A stretch of 64,000 bases of DNA, taken from Draconibacterium sediminis. GTDB lineage: Bacteria > Bacteroidota > Bacteroidia > Bacteroidales > Prolixibacteraceae. The translations under genes and the position numbers were made by a program. Below are positions 16,099 through 24,245 of this stretch, one piece after another; the first letter of the stretch is position 1, and every line of letters begins with the position of its first letter. Where the stretch lies: positions 434,001 through 498,000 of the forward strand of contig NZ_JRHC01000003.1 in NCBI RefSeq assembly GCF_000949475.1, given 5' to 3'. The notes beneath the pieces were generated by a model that worked only from the letters and a program-made list of their open reading frames with translations, did no database searches and was not told where the DNA came from.

Positions 16099-17607
16099 AT
16101 GAAAATGAAAAAGATATTCATATTGCTCGGGTTGATTGGGCTTCTTACAACGAGCTGTGATGAGTTCCTGACAATCTATCCAGAAACATCATTAAGTGTA
16201 CCCACCTTTTATAAAACGGAGGCCGATTTTACACAAGCCATTAACGGGGCCTATGCTCCCTTGCGTTTACTTAATAACCATGAAGGGGGTGGAATGTGGG
16301 TTCTGACTGAGATGCACTCTGATAACACAATATTTCAACGGCTGGCGCAATTCGGAGCCCGCGAAAGATGGCATGATGTAGCGCAACATGCAGTTCCTAC
16401 TGCCGATGGGGTAACAGCGAATTTATATGTAAAACATGCCTATGTCGATTTATTCCAGATTATTGCTCGTAGCAACCAAGTATTGTATACGATTGATGAA
16501 GCAGATTTTGACGCAAATGCAAAAGATAATATCAAAGGACAGGCACACTTTTTAAGGGCTTTCTCATACTTCCAATTGGTTCGTTTATTTGGAAAAGCTC
16601 CTTTGCATCTGGTTCCGGTAACTAATCGTCAGGAAGCGGCATTGGAATTATCAGATGCGGCAGCTCTTTACACACAAATTGAATTGGATGCCAAAGAAGC
16701 GATACAACTACTGCCCGTAAAATCTGCACAGGAGGCGGGTAGGGCAACTTCAGGTGCTGCCAGAATGCTTTTGGCCGATGCCTATATGACACAGCAAAAA
16801 TGGAGCGATGCAGAAACGCAACTAATGGCAATTGTAAACAGTGATGAATATGTCCTAATGCCTAGCTATGCCGAGGCATTTTCTGAAAGTTCTGCGAATA
16901 AAAATAATATGGAATCGTTATTCGAAATTCAGTATAAAGAAGGTTCAGAAGGGTTGCATGGTAGCTGGTTTTACGCTATGATACCAAGACCAATTACCGC
17001 AGAAGAAGTTGGCTCAATAACAGGAACTTCTAACCCCTTAAATATAACAAATGAGGCGAATAACATTCCAACGCCTGATATTATTGCAGCCTACGAAGAG
17101 GGTGATTTGCGAAAAGATGCAAGCATAGCTTATATAACACTAAGTAATGTATTATGGAAAGATGGTACCTATCCGTACATTAAAAAGTACGCAAAAACAC
17201 ATGCTTTACATGGAAATCACGGAATGAGCTGGCCGGTTTACCGCTATTCAGAAGTTCTTTTGGCATTAGCTGAAGTTTTGGATGAACAAGGGAAACCTGG
17301 AGCTATGGACTATTTAATGCAAGTACGAGAGCGTGCAGGATTGATGAATGAGCCAGCAGGAGATTTAAGTGATGCAATATTTAAAGAGCGCCGCGTAGAA
17401 TTGGCATTTGAAAACAAACGCTGGTTCGATCTGGTAAGAACAGGAAGAGCAGTAGACGTTATTACTGCTTATGGTCAGCGAGTGAAGACGAATCCTGGAG
17501 AATATTATTTCCCCGAAGGAGAAGATCCCTATCCTCATGGCTTCCAGGAAATTCGTTTAACTTATGGTTTACCTGCATCTGAAGCAGATTTAAGTCCGAA
17601 TTTTTAA
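16099..17607 (+). CDS. SusD-like (RagB/SusD) surface glycan-binding lipoprotein (PUL 1)
   Basis: SusD lipoproteins sit on the cell surface as the lid of SusC and hold the glycan. Starting at the ATG at 16099 the protein is 502 residues with a lipoprotein signal MKMKKIFILLGLIGLLTTSC, where Cys20 is the lipidated residue. An upstream ATG at 16057 would add 14 residues in front of a good signal and is less likely. Family marks are FLTIYPETS just after the Cys, the tetratricopeptide-like helices with GQAHFLRAFSYFQLVRLFG, and the C-terminal ERRVELAFENKRWFDLVRTG. It directly follows susC1 and is followed by a strong terminator, so susC1-susD1 probably has its own transcript. Confidence 0.95.
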   Translation: MKMKKIFILLGLIGLLTTSCDEFLTIYPETSLSVPTFYKTEADFTQAINGAYAPLRLLNNHEGGGMWVLTEMHSDNTIFQRLAQFGARERWHDVAQHAVPTADGVTANLYVKHAYVDLFQIIARSNQVLYTIDEADFDANAKDNIKGQAHFLRAFSYFQLVRLFGKAPLHLVPVTNRQEAALELSDAAALYTQIELDAKEAIQLLPVKSAQEAGRATSGAARMLLADAYMTQQKWSDAETQLMAIVNSDEYVLMPSYAEAFSESSANKNNMESLFEIQYKEGSEGLHGSWFYAMIPRPITAEEVGSITGTSNPLNITNEANNIPTPDIIAAYEEGDLRKDASIAYITLSNVLWKDGTYPYIKKYAKTHALHGNHGMSWPVYRYSEVLLALAEVLDEQGKPGAMDYLMQVRERAGLMNEPAGDLSDAIFKERRVELAFENKRWFDLVRTGRAVDVITAYGQRVKTNPGEYYFPEGEDPYPHGFQEIRLTYGLPASEADLSPNF

Positions 17608-17649
17608 TCATAAATTGTTTAAGTTAATAGTTTAGTTTTAGTTTCCAGT

Positions 17650-17695
17650 CAGCGGTTATCCTGAGAAATTCTTAGGTAACCGCTGATTTTCCTTT
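17650..17695 (+). terminator. Terminator after susD1
   Basis: CAGCGGTTA (17650-17658) pairs with TAACCGCTG (17677-17685); the stem extends inwards imperfectly (TCCTGAG against CTTAGG). A T-rich tract (ATTTTCCTTTATTTT) follows. It isolates susC1-susD1 from the downstream enzyme genes. Confidence 0.75.
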
Positions 17696-17789
17696 ATTTT
17701 ATATATCTACCTGATTATAAAATTAGATTTCAAATTTATAAGAAGTCGATTAACTTTAAGGAACTACAACAATAGTAAATCAATAAACC

Positions 17790-20549
17790 ATGGCCAATAA
17801 ACTCTATTTTGTAAGATTTTTAAGCATTGGAATTTTGCTTACTTTTCTTTTTTCATGCCAAAAGGATCATAAGGATCAGATACCTTATGATTTGGAAATA
17901 GCTGAAGGTTTTACAAATCCAATTGGATTTTACACCAATAATCCAACCTTTTCATGGAAATTACCAACCGGAGTTCAATCACAAAGTGCATATTATATTG
18001 TAGTTGCAAGTTCGCCAGAACTGCTGCCTGATAAAGCCGATTTATGGAAAAGTGGGAAAGTGGAAACAGATCAGTGTTTATTTGTGAACTATAAAGGTAA
18101 AAAACTCTCATCGCGCGACAAGGTTTATTGGCAAGTTAAATTTTGGGACGATAATGAGAATGAATCAAAATGGAGCGAGATTGCGTTTTTTGAAGTAGGA
18201 TTACTAAATAACAATGATTGGCAAGCAAAATGGATTAGCCTGCCCAACGATACGGCTGTAGAAGTACCTGAGATTGGGAAAAAAGTACATAAGGTTCAGT
18301 ATTTGCGCAAAAGCATAAAAATACAGGATGACATTGAAAGTGCCCGTCTTTACATAACTGCCTTAGGTTTATTTCAGGCACATATTAATGGACAACAAAT
18401 CGGTGATGATGTGCTTACTCCAGGATGGACTTCCTATTCAAAACGTATTGAGACCATAACCTACGATGTAAGCCCGGTACTTGAGAAAGGCGAAAACACA
18501 TTAGGGATAGAACTTGCCGAAGGTTGGTATGCCGGACGTTTTATTTTTCGCGGTTATGCAAAAACTAGCCCTAAGGTTCTTGCCCAGCTCGAAGTGAAAT
18601 ATAAAAATGGAGAGGAAGAAATATTTGTAACAGATAATTCATGGACAGGAAATGCAAATGGTCCGATAAAATATTCCAGTTTATACGATGGCGAAAGTTA
18701 TGATGCCAATTTGGAAATGCTTGGGTGGAGTACTTCCGATTTTGATGATGAAACCTGGTCTGATGTAACAGAAGAGTCAATTTCTGATAGCGTACAACTG
18801 ACACCAAAACGCCACAGTATTGTTAAAACAAAAATAGTTTTACCAACAAAGAAAATCACTGAGCCAAAGAAAGGAAGTTTTGTTTTTGATTTAGGACAAA
18901 ATATGGCAGGTGTGGCTCAAGTAAATATACCTGTTAAAAAAGGGCGAAAAGTAAAAATACGATTTGCAGAAATGCTTCAGCCCAATGGTGAGATATACAC
19001 TAAGAATTATAGAAGTGCAGTTTCTACTGATTTTTATTTACCGGCAAAAGATGGCGTAATTGAATGGAAACCTAAATTTACGTTTCACGGGTTTAGGTAT
19101 GTTGAGTTAAGTGGTTTTGATGAAAATAAAAAGCCCGATGAAACCTGGGTTTCAGGATTGGTTCAATACTCTGATTTTGAAAAAAATGGGACGTTTTCCT
19201 CGTCGTATCAAAAACTAAATCAATTACAAAGTAATATTGAATGGGGATTGCGAAGTAATTTTCTGGATATTCCTACCGACTGCCCGCAACGAGATGAACG
19301 TGCCGGATGGACCGGTGATGCGCAGGTATTTATCCCGACCTCATTATTTATTGCCGATGCACATTCTTTTTGGGCAAGTTGGATGCAAAGTGTGCGTGAG
19401 GATCAACGCGATAATGGCTCGATTCCAATAGTAGTGCCAGATATTGATGGACGACGTGTTTCATCCGGTTGGGGAGATGTGGCAACCATAATTCCGTGGG
19501 AAACTTATTGGCGAACAGGTGATAAAAAGATCCTTGAAGACAGTTATAATACGATGTTGGGCTGGGTAAATTATTACAAGTCGGTGTCTGAAAATCATAT
19601 CGTCGATATGTTTACCTATGGAGATTGGCTTCAACCATTCTCTGAACATCCCACTGATGAGCGTAAAGGTGAAACAGACGAGAAATTGATTAATACGGCT
19701 TATTATGCCCGATCGGTTGAATTGACCCTGCAAACTGCCAAAGTATTGGGATTAACTGGTGATGTGGCAATGTTGCAAACATGGCTTGACGAAATAAAGA
19801 CAGCATTCCAAAATCAGTTTTTCAATGCGGAAGGAAGTGTGAGCAAGGGAAAATCTACACAAACAGCTTATCTTATGGCCATTGGTTTTGATTTGCTTAC
19901 TCCTGAAATGGAAGCAAAAGCCATCCCTCATTTACTGGCCGAAATTAAAAAGGCCGATAATCATTTGCGTACGGGTTTCTTGGGTACTCCGCTTTTAGCT
20001 CCGGTTCTTGAAAAAATTGGACGACCCGATTTGATGTTTGAAATGCTGTTTAAGGAAACATACCCTTCGTGGTTTTATTCCATTAATCAGGGTGCAACTA
20101 CCATGTGGGAACGTTGGAACAGCTATACCCACAAAGATGGTTTTAATAAAGGAGGTATGAATTCGTTTAACCACTATGCTTATGGTGCCATTGGACAATG
20201 GATGTATGAACGGATAGCAGGAATTAAACCTATTAAACCGGGGTACAAAGAAATAGAGATAGCTCCTTTGTTGGGAGGACAACTGACTTCAGCCAACGCA
20301 AGTTATAAAAGCCCTTATGGAATAGTGAGTTCGTCATGGAAAACAGAAGATGGAATATTTAAACTAACAGCTACCGTGCCTCCAAATACAACAGCGAAAA
20401 TCGTGATTCCGGGAAATACTGCTGAGCGTTTGATTTTGGATGGAAATGTGTTCGCTGATGATGCGGATGCAAAACATTTGAAAAAGACTGAAAATAGTTT
20501 TGAGTTGGAGGTGCAACCTGGTAGTTATGCTTTTGAAACAAAACTGTAA
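17790..20549 (+). CDS. GH78 alpha-L-rhamnosidase, lipoprotein
   Basis: This 919-residue enzyme should cleave terminal alpha-L-rhamnose. A lipoprotein signal ends at Cys23 (LLTFLFSC). Next come an N-terminal fibronectin-type domain (about 35-140), two beta-sandwich domains (about 150-420; SARLYITALGLFQAHINGQQ, FVFDLGQNMAGV), the (alpha/alpha)6 catalytic barrel (about 425-800) and a C-terminal beta-sandwich. The general-acid block DCPQRDERAGWTGD starts at Asp497, with Glu503, Trp507 and Asp510. The proposed base is Glu774 in TTMWERWNSY. All expected residues are present. It is the first enzyme gene after the susD1 terminator, 182 bases after susD1, so it may have its own promoter. The linkage cut and any tolerance of sulfate are unknown. 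Confidence 0.93.
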   Translation: MANKLYFVRFLSIGILLTFLFSCQKDHKDQIPYDLEIAEGFTNPIGFYTNNPTFSWKLPTGVQSQSAYYIVVASSPELLPDKADLWKSGKVETDQCLFVNYKGKKLSSRDKVYWQVKFWDDNENESKWSEIAFFEVGLLNNNDWQAKWISLPNDTAVEVPEIGKKVHKVQYLRKSIKIQDDIESARLYITALGLFQAHINGQQIGDDVLTPGWTSYSKRIETITYDVSPVLEKGENTLGIELAEGWYAGRFIFRGYAKTSPKVLAQLEVKYKNGEEEIFVTDNSWTGNANGPIKYSSLYDGESYDANLEMLGWSTSDFDDETWSDVTEESISDSVQLTPKRHSIVKTKIVLPTKKITEPKKGSFVFDLGQNMAGVAQVNIPVKKGRKVKIRFAEMLQPNGEIYTKNYRSAVSTDFYLPAKDGVIEWKPKFTFHGFRYVELSGFDENKKPDETWVSGLVQYSDFEKNGTFSSSYQKLNQLQSNIEWGLRSNFLDIPTDCPQRDERAGWTGDAQVFIPTSLFIADAHSFWASWMQSVREDQRDNGSIPIVVPDIDGRRVSSGWGDVATIIPWETYWRTGDKKILEDSYNTMLGWVNYYKSVSENHIVDMFTYGDWLQPFSEHPTDERKGETDEKLINTAYYARSVELTLQTAKVLGLTGDVAMLQTWLDEIKTAFQNQFFNAEGSVSKGKSTQTAYLMAIGFDLLTPEMEAKAIPHLLAEIKKADNHLRTGFLGTPLLAPVLEKIGRPDLMFEMLFKETYPSWFYSINQGATTMWERWNSYTHKDGFNKGGMNSFNHYAYGAIGQWMYERIAGIKPIKPGYKEIEIAPLLGGQLTSANASYKSPYGIVSSSWKTEDGIFKLTATVPPNTTAKIVIPGNTAERLILDGNVFADDADAKHLKKTENSFELEVQPGSYAFETKL

Positions 20550-20584
20550 ATAGAAAAAATGGATAAGATATTGTTTATAAAAAG

Positions 20585-20640
20585 TTGAACAGATTCTTCA
20601 ATCTGAGTTAATTGTTCACAATTGACAAAGCTGTTCAATA
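20585..20640. promoter_or_regulatory. Cluster of TTGAACA / TGTTCA half-sites before a GH106 gene
   Basis: TTGAACA lies at 20585-20591. TGTTCA begins at 20613 and again at 20632, 19 bases apart, and the first lies inside the palindrome AATTGTTCACAATT (20610-20623). The second reads TGTTCAATA, identical to a site before the GH105 gene. This is a candidate binding region for an HTCS AraC-type domain. Confidence 0.45.
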
Positions 20641-20680
20641 GCATGAATCGCCTCTTATATTAAAACCGAATTCATTCGGA

Positions 20681-20688
20681 TAAGTTTG
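20681..20688 (+). promoter_or_regulatory. Candidate -7 box before the GH106 gene at 20713
   Basis: TAAGTTTG is an exact TAnnTTTG match, preceded by the 5-bp inverted repeat CCGAATTCATTCGG (20666-20679). No clear -33 TTTG is seen, as may be expected for an activator-dependent promoter fed by the half-sites at 20585-20640. The leader would be about 20 bases. Confidence 0.45.
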
Positions 20689-20712
20689 AAAATGAACTAA
20701 AAAAATGATTTT

Positions 20713-23700
20713 ATGCCATTGCCGACTAAAACTATCACGTTAGCTTTACTGTTTTTCCTGTCCTTATCAGGTCTGCTAGCACAAAATACCTCACTTGAAC
20801 AAGGCTTTAAAAATCCACCCAACGAGGCAAAAGCCCGTACCTGGTGGCACTGGATAAATGGTAACGTTTCGCGCGAAGGGATAACTGCCGACTTGGAGGC
20901 GATGAAAGCTGTTGGTATACAGGAGGCGCAGCTATTTAATGTGAATCTCGGAAACCCAAAGGGACCGGCTTCTTATTTAAGTGATGAGTGGTTGGATTTA
21001 TTTGAATTTGCGGCGTTGGAAGCCCAACGTTTAAATATGGAGTTAACGTTCCACAATGGCCCCGGATGGTCATCGAGTGGAGGTCCGTGGATTACACCCG
21101 AATACGCCATGCAGGTTTTGGTATTCAGTGAAATTACATTAGCCGGTGGCCAGTTGTTTAATGATTTCTTACCCCAACCGGAGACTCGGTTAAATTACTA
21201 TAAAGACATTGCCATACTGGCATTTCCAAAGCCTGGAAATGATCAGCTTATTGAGGATATTGATGTCAAAAACCTGTCGGGCAGGGTACGTAATCATTTG
21301 GCGCCTGATGCAAAAATAATCCCGGAATCAGCAGTGGTACACAAAGCAGATATTGTTGATTTAACTTCGAAAGTTTCACCAGATGGGAAACTGGTATGGG
21401 ATGCTCCCGATGGTGACTGGATACTCCTGCGCATCGGTCATACGCCAACTGGAAAGTTAAATGTATTTGGTTCTGAAGGTGGTAACGGACTGGAATGCGA
21501 CAAAATGAGCAAAAAAGCTGTTGATGTGTTTTGGAAAGGCGGCATCAGCCCTATTTTTGAAAAACTGGATACCCTGGTTGGAACGGTGCTCAAAAATTGC
21601 CTGATTGATAGTTACGAGGTAGGAATGACCAATTGGACGGATGGTTTTGATCGGGAGTTCAAACGACTCCGGGGATATGATTGTTCGCTTTACTTGCCAG
21701 CATTGGCTGGTTATTATGTAGAAAGTGGAGAAATAAGCGAACGTTTCCTTTGGGATTTCAGGCGAACCATTGGCGATTTGATTGCTGAAAACTACTACGG
21801 CTATTTCCGAAACAAATGCCATGCAAACAACCTGCAGTTTTTTGTAGAACCCTATTGGGGGCCCTTCGATAATATGCAGGTAGGTGCCACCGGCGATGTT
21901 GTGATGTGTGAATTTTGGAGTGGTGAACTGGCTTTTTTCGATTCTCCAAAATTTGTGTCTTCTATTGCCAAATTGAATGGCAGCGCTATTGTTGGAGCCG
22001 AAGCTTTTACCGATATGGGTGGCTGGTTGCGGCATCCGGCCAATTTTAAGGCTATTGGCGATATGGCCTGGGCTCAAGGTATTAACCGCTTTGTTTTTCA
22101 TAGCTTTGTTCATCAGCCCTGGGATGTGGCGCCCGGACTAACATTGGGGCCTTTCGGAATTGAATTCAACCGACTGAACACCTGGTGGACGCAGGGCAAA
22201 GCTTTTCTCGATTATTTGGCGCGGGGACAATATTTACTACAGCAGGGCAGAACGGTTGCCGATTTGCTGGTCTTTACCGGGGAATCGTCGCCAAACGATG
22301 CATTACTGATGCCCGAGCTAAAAGCCCATGGATATGATTACGATTTGATTGGTGCCAATAAACTGGCTTCGTTAACGGTAAAGGATGGGCTGATTTATAC
22401 GCCGTTTGGTGATGTTTATAAGGCTTTAATACTTCCTGCAACAGAGTGGATGACAGTTGATTTTCTGAAAAGCCTGGCAACCCTCGCACGTAACGGAGCG
22501 ACCATAATTGGCTCAAAACCAAAAAAATCACCCAGTCTTCATAACTTTCCCGAATGCGACGCGAAGGTTCAGCAGCTGGCTTACGAATTATGGGATAAAG
22601 GAAAGATTAGAACAGGTTTAGTGTTGGAATTCCTAAAAAATGAAGAATTACACCCAGACTTTACGGTGGTAAACGGAAACAGTAAAAAAATCAGTTTTAT
22701 ACACCGAAAAACGGAAGACGCGGATATCTATTTTGTGGCAAACGCACAAAAAGAGAGTTGGGTTAATGAATGTCGTTTTCGGGTGGCAGGCAAACAGCCC
22801 GAAATATGGGATGCTGAAACAGGTGAAATAACCTTAGCCCCGGTATGGAAGGATAATGGCGATGGAACCACAAGTGTGCTTCTTCAATTGGAGTCGGAAG
22901 GTTCTGTTTTTGTTGTGTTTTCGCAACCGGTTATTTCTCCCGATCATATTGTAAATGCCTACATAAAAATTGAAAAGCTTGAAGCCCGTATACTTCCAGA
23001 TCTTGAAATTGTAAAAGCTGAATACGGAACATTTTTGCCCGATGGTTTGGTTGATGTCACTGAAGCTGTAGCGAACAGTGTTCAGAATAACAGGTTGCAG
23101 GTACGTGCAAGTCGTGAGCTGTGTTCATGCGATCCGGCACCGGGTTACAAAAAGGAGTTGCGATTGGAATACCAGTTTGGCGATGTTGTTCTGGCGAAAA
23201 ATGCAATGGAAACCGAGTTTATGGTAGTGGAGCCAGGAGGCGAAGAGGAGTTGAAAATCCGTAAAGCTGTATTTGGGAAGTTTGAACGGGGAGTGCCCGG
23301 TATCCCTGCCGGTAATCCGGTTTATGATGTGACTGCACATATTCGGGAAAAGGTTTCTTCCGGACAATTGGATATTCCGGTTGACGATCGTTTGGTGAAT
23401 GAAAGGTCTGTAAGCGGCAAAAAATCACTGCACGTGGTTTACAGCACAAATGGTGAACCGCACTCGGTTAAAGTTGATGAAGGCGGTACGCTAAGTTTCG
23501 CACAAGCCATTCCCAAATCAAAGCTTATTACCGGAAACGGAAAAGTGTATTGGGTAACACCTTACGCCGGCAAATTAACAGCTACCACTTCATCAGGGAA
23601 AACTGAAGCGACTCAGGTGAGATATGTTCCTGAACCTATTGAACTGATTGGGTCCTGGGAGGTGAGCTTTTCATCGAAAACGGCAAATGACACTAAGGAA

Positions 23701-24201
23701 AATTTTGAGCAACTTATCTCTTGGTCGACTTTTCAAGATGATGACATTCGCTATTTCTCAGGAACGGCAAGCTATCATAAGCACTTCACTGTTCCGGCTG
23801 GTCTTCTTAAAACCGATCATTCTTTGCAGTTAGATTTGGGCGATGTTAAAGTAATTGCCGAAGTTATTCTGAATGGCAAAAATCTGGGTGTCCTTTGGAA
23901 ATCGCCCTTCCGCATTAATATTAATGACGCTGTACAGGAAGGTACGAATACGCTCGAAGTAAGAATTACCAACCTTTGGCCGAACCGGCTGATTGGCGAT
24001 GAACAACTGCCTCTAAACTATAAACGCAAAGGGCCAAATGTGGCAGAATGGCCGGAGTGGCTTTTACAAAGAACTGAGCGCCCAGGCGCCCGGGTAACTT
24101 TTGCTGCGTTTAAACACTGGAATAAAGATTCCGACTTGTTATCTTCGGGTTTGCTCGGGCCAGTGAGGATCATTATTTCGAAAGAAGTTGGGATTTATTA
24201 A
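20713..24201 (+). CDS. GH106 alpha-L-rhamnosidase family protein, secreted
   Basis: This 1162-residue protein has a Sec signal (1-23, ending LLAQ) with no lipobox, unlike most neighbours. It carries the GH106 layout: an N-terminal block FKNPPNEAKARTWWHWINGN, a TIM-barrel region with FHNGPGWSSSGGPWITPE, the Glu302 block DSYEVGMTNWT, RGYD, EPYWGP, and the Glu430 block GAEAFTDMGG. The 128-residue spacing of the two Glu fits the catalytic pair I recall for the B. thetaiotaomicron GH106 enzyme BT0986. C-terminal beta-sandwich domains follow, ending with VRITNLWPNRLIGDE. At 1162 residues it is the longest of the four GH106-type proteins here, owing to an extra stretch around 755-960. A candidate promoter and half-sites lie just upstream. 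Confidence 0.9.
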   Translation: MPLPTKTITLALLFFLSLSGLLAQNTSLEQGFKNPPNEAKARTWWHWINGNVSREGITADLEAMKAVGIQEAQLFNVNLGNPKGPASYLSDEWLDLFEFAALEAQRLNMELTFHNGPGWSSSGGPWITPEYAMQVLVFSEITLAGGQLFNDFLPQPETRLNYYKDIAILAFPKPGNDQLIEDIDVKNLSGRVRNHLAPDAKIIPESAVVHKADIVDLTSKVSPDGKLVWDAPDGDWILLRIGHTPTGKLNVFGSEGGNGLECDKMSKKAVDVFWKGGISPIFEKLDTLVGTVLKNCLIDSYEVGMTNWTDGFDREFKRLRGYDCSLYLPALAGYYVESGEISERFLWDFRRTIGDLIAENYYGYFRNKCHANNLQFFVEPYWGPFDNMQVGATGDVVMCEFWSGELAFFDSPKFVSSIAKLNGSAIVGAEAFTDMGGWLRHPANFKAIGDMAWAQGINRFVFHSFVHQPWDVAPGLTLGPFGIEFNRLNTWWTQGKAFLDYLARGQYLLQQGRTVADLLVFTGESSPNDALLMPELKAHGYDYDLIGANKLASLTVKDGLIYTPFGDVYKALILPATEWMTVDFLKSLATLARNGATIIGSKPKKSPSLHNFPECDAKVQQLAYELWDKGKIRTGLVLEFLKNEELHPDFTVVNGNSKKISFIHRKTEDADIYFVANAQKESWVNECRFRVAGKQPEIWDAETGEITLAPVWKDNGDGTTSVLLQLESEGSVFVVFSQPVISPDHIVNAYIKIEKLEARILPDLEIVKAEYGTFLPDGLVDVTEAVANSVQNNRLQVRASRELCSCDPAPGYKKELRLEYQFGDVVLAKNAMETEFMVVEPGGEEELKIRKAVFGKFERGVPGIPAGNPVYDVTAHIREKVSSGQLDIPVDDRLVNERSVSGKKSLHVVYSTNGEPHSVKVDEGGTLSFAQAIPKSKLITGNGKVYWVTPYAGKLTATTSSGKTEATQVRYVPEPIELIGSWEVSFSSKTANDTKENFEQLISWSTFQDDDIRYFSGTASYHKHFTVPAGLLKTDHSLQLDLGDVKVIAEVILNGKNLGVLWKSPFRININDAVQEGTNTLEVRITNLWPNRLIGDEQLPLNYKRKGPNVAEWPEWLLQRTERPGARVTFAAFKHWNKDSDLLSSGLLGPVRIIISKEVGIY

Positions 24202-24245
24202 CGCTATTTGAAGGATATTTATAACCTATTACAAGTTTAAAAAGT

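Noticed and set aside
21457-22113. Open frame of 218 codons on the minus strand
   Set aside because: It lies wholly antisense to the GH106 gene at 20713-24201, whose catalytic blocks are intact. The translated product has no recognisable domain and an odd composition.
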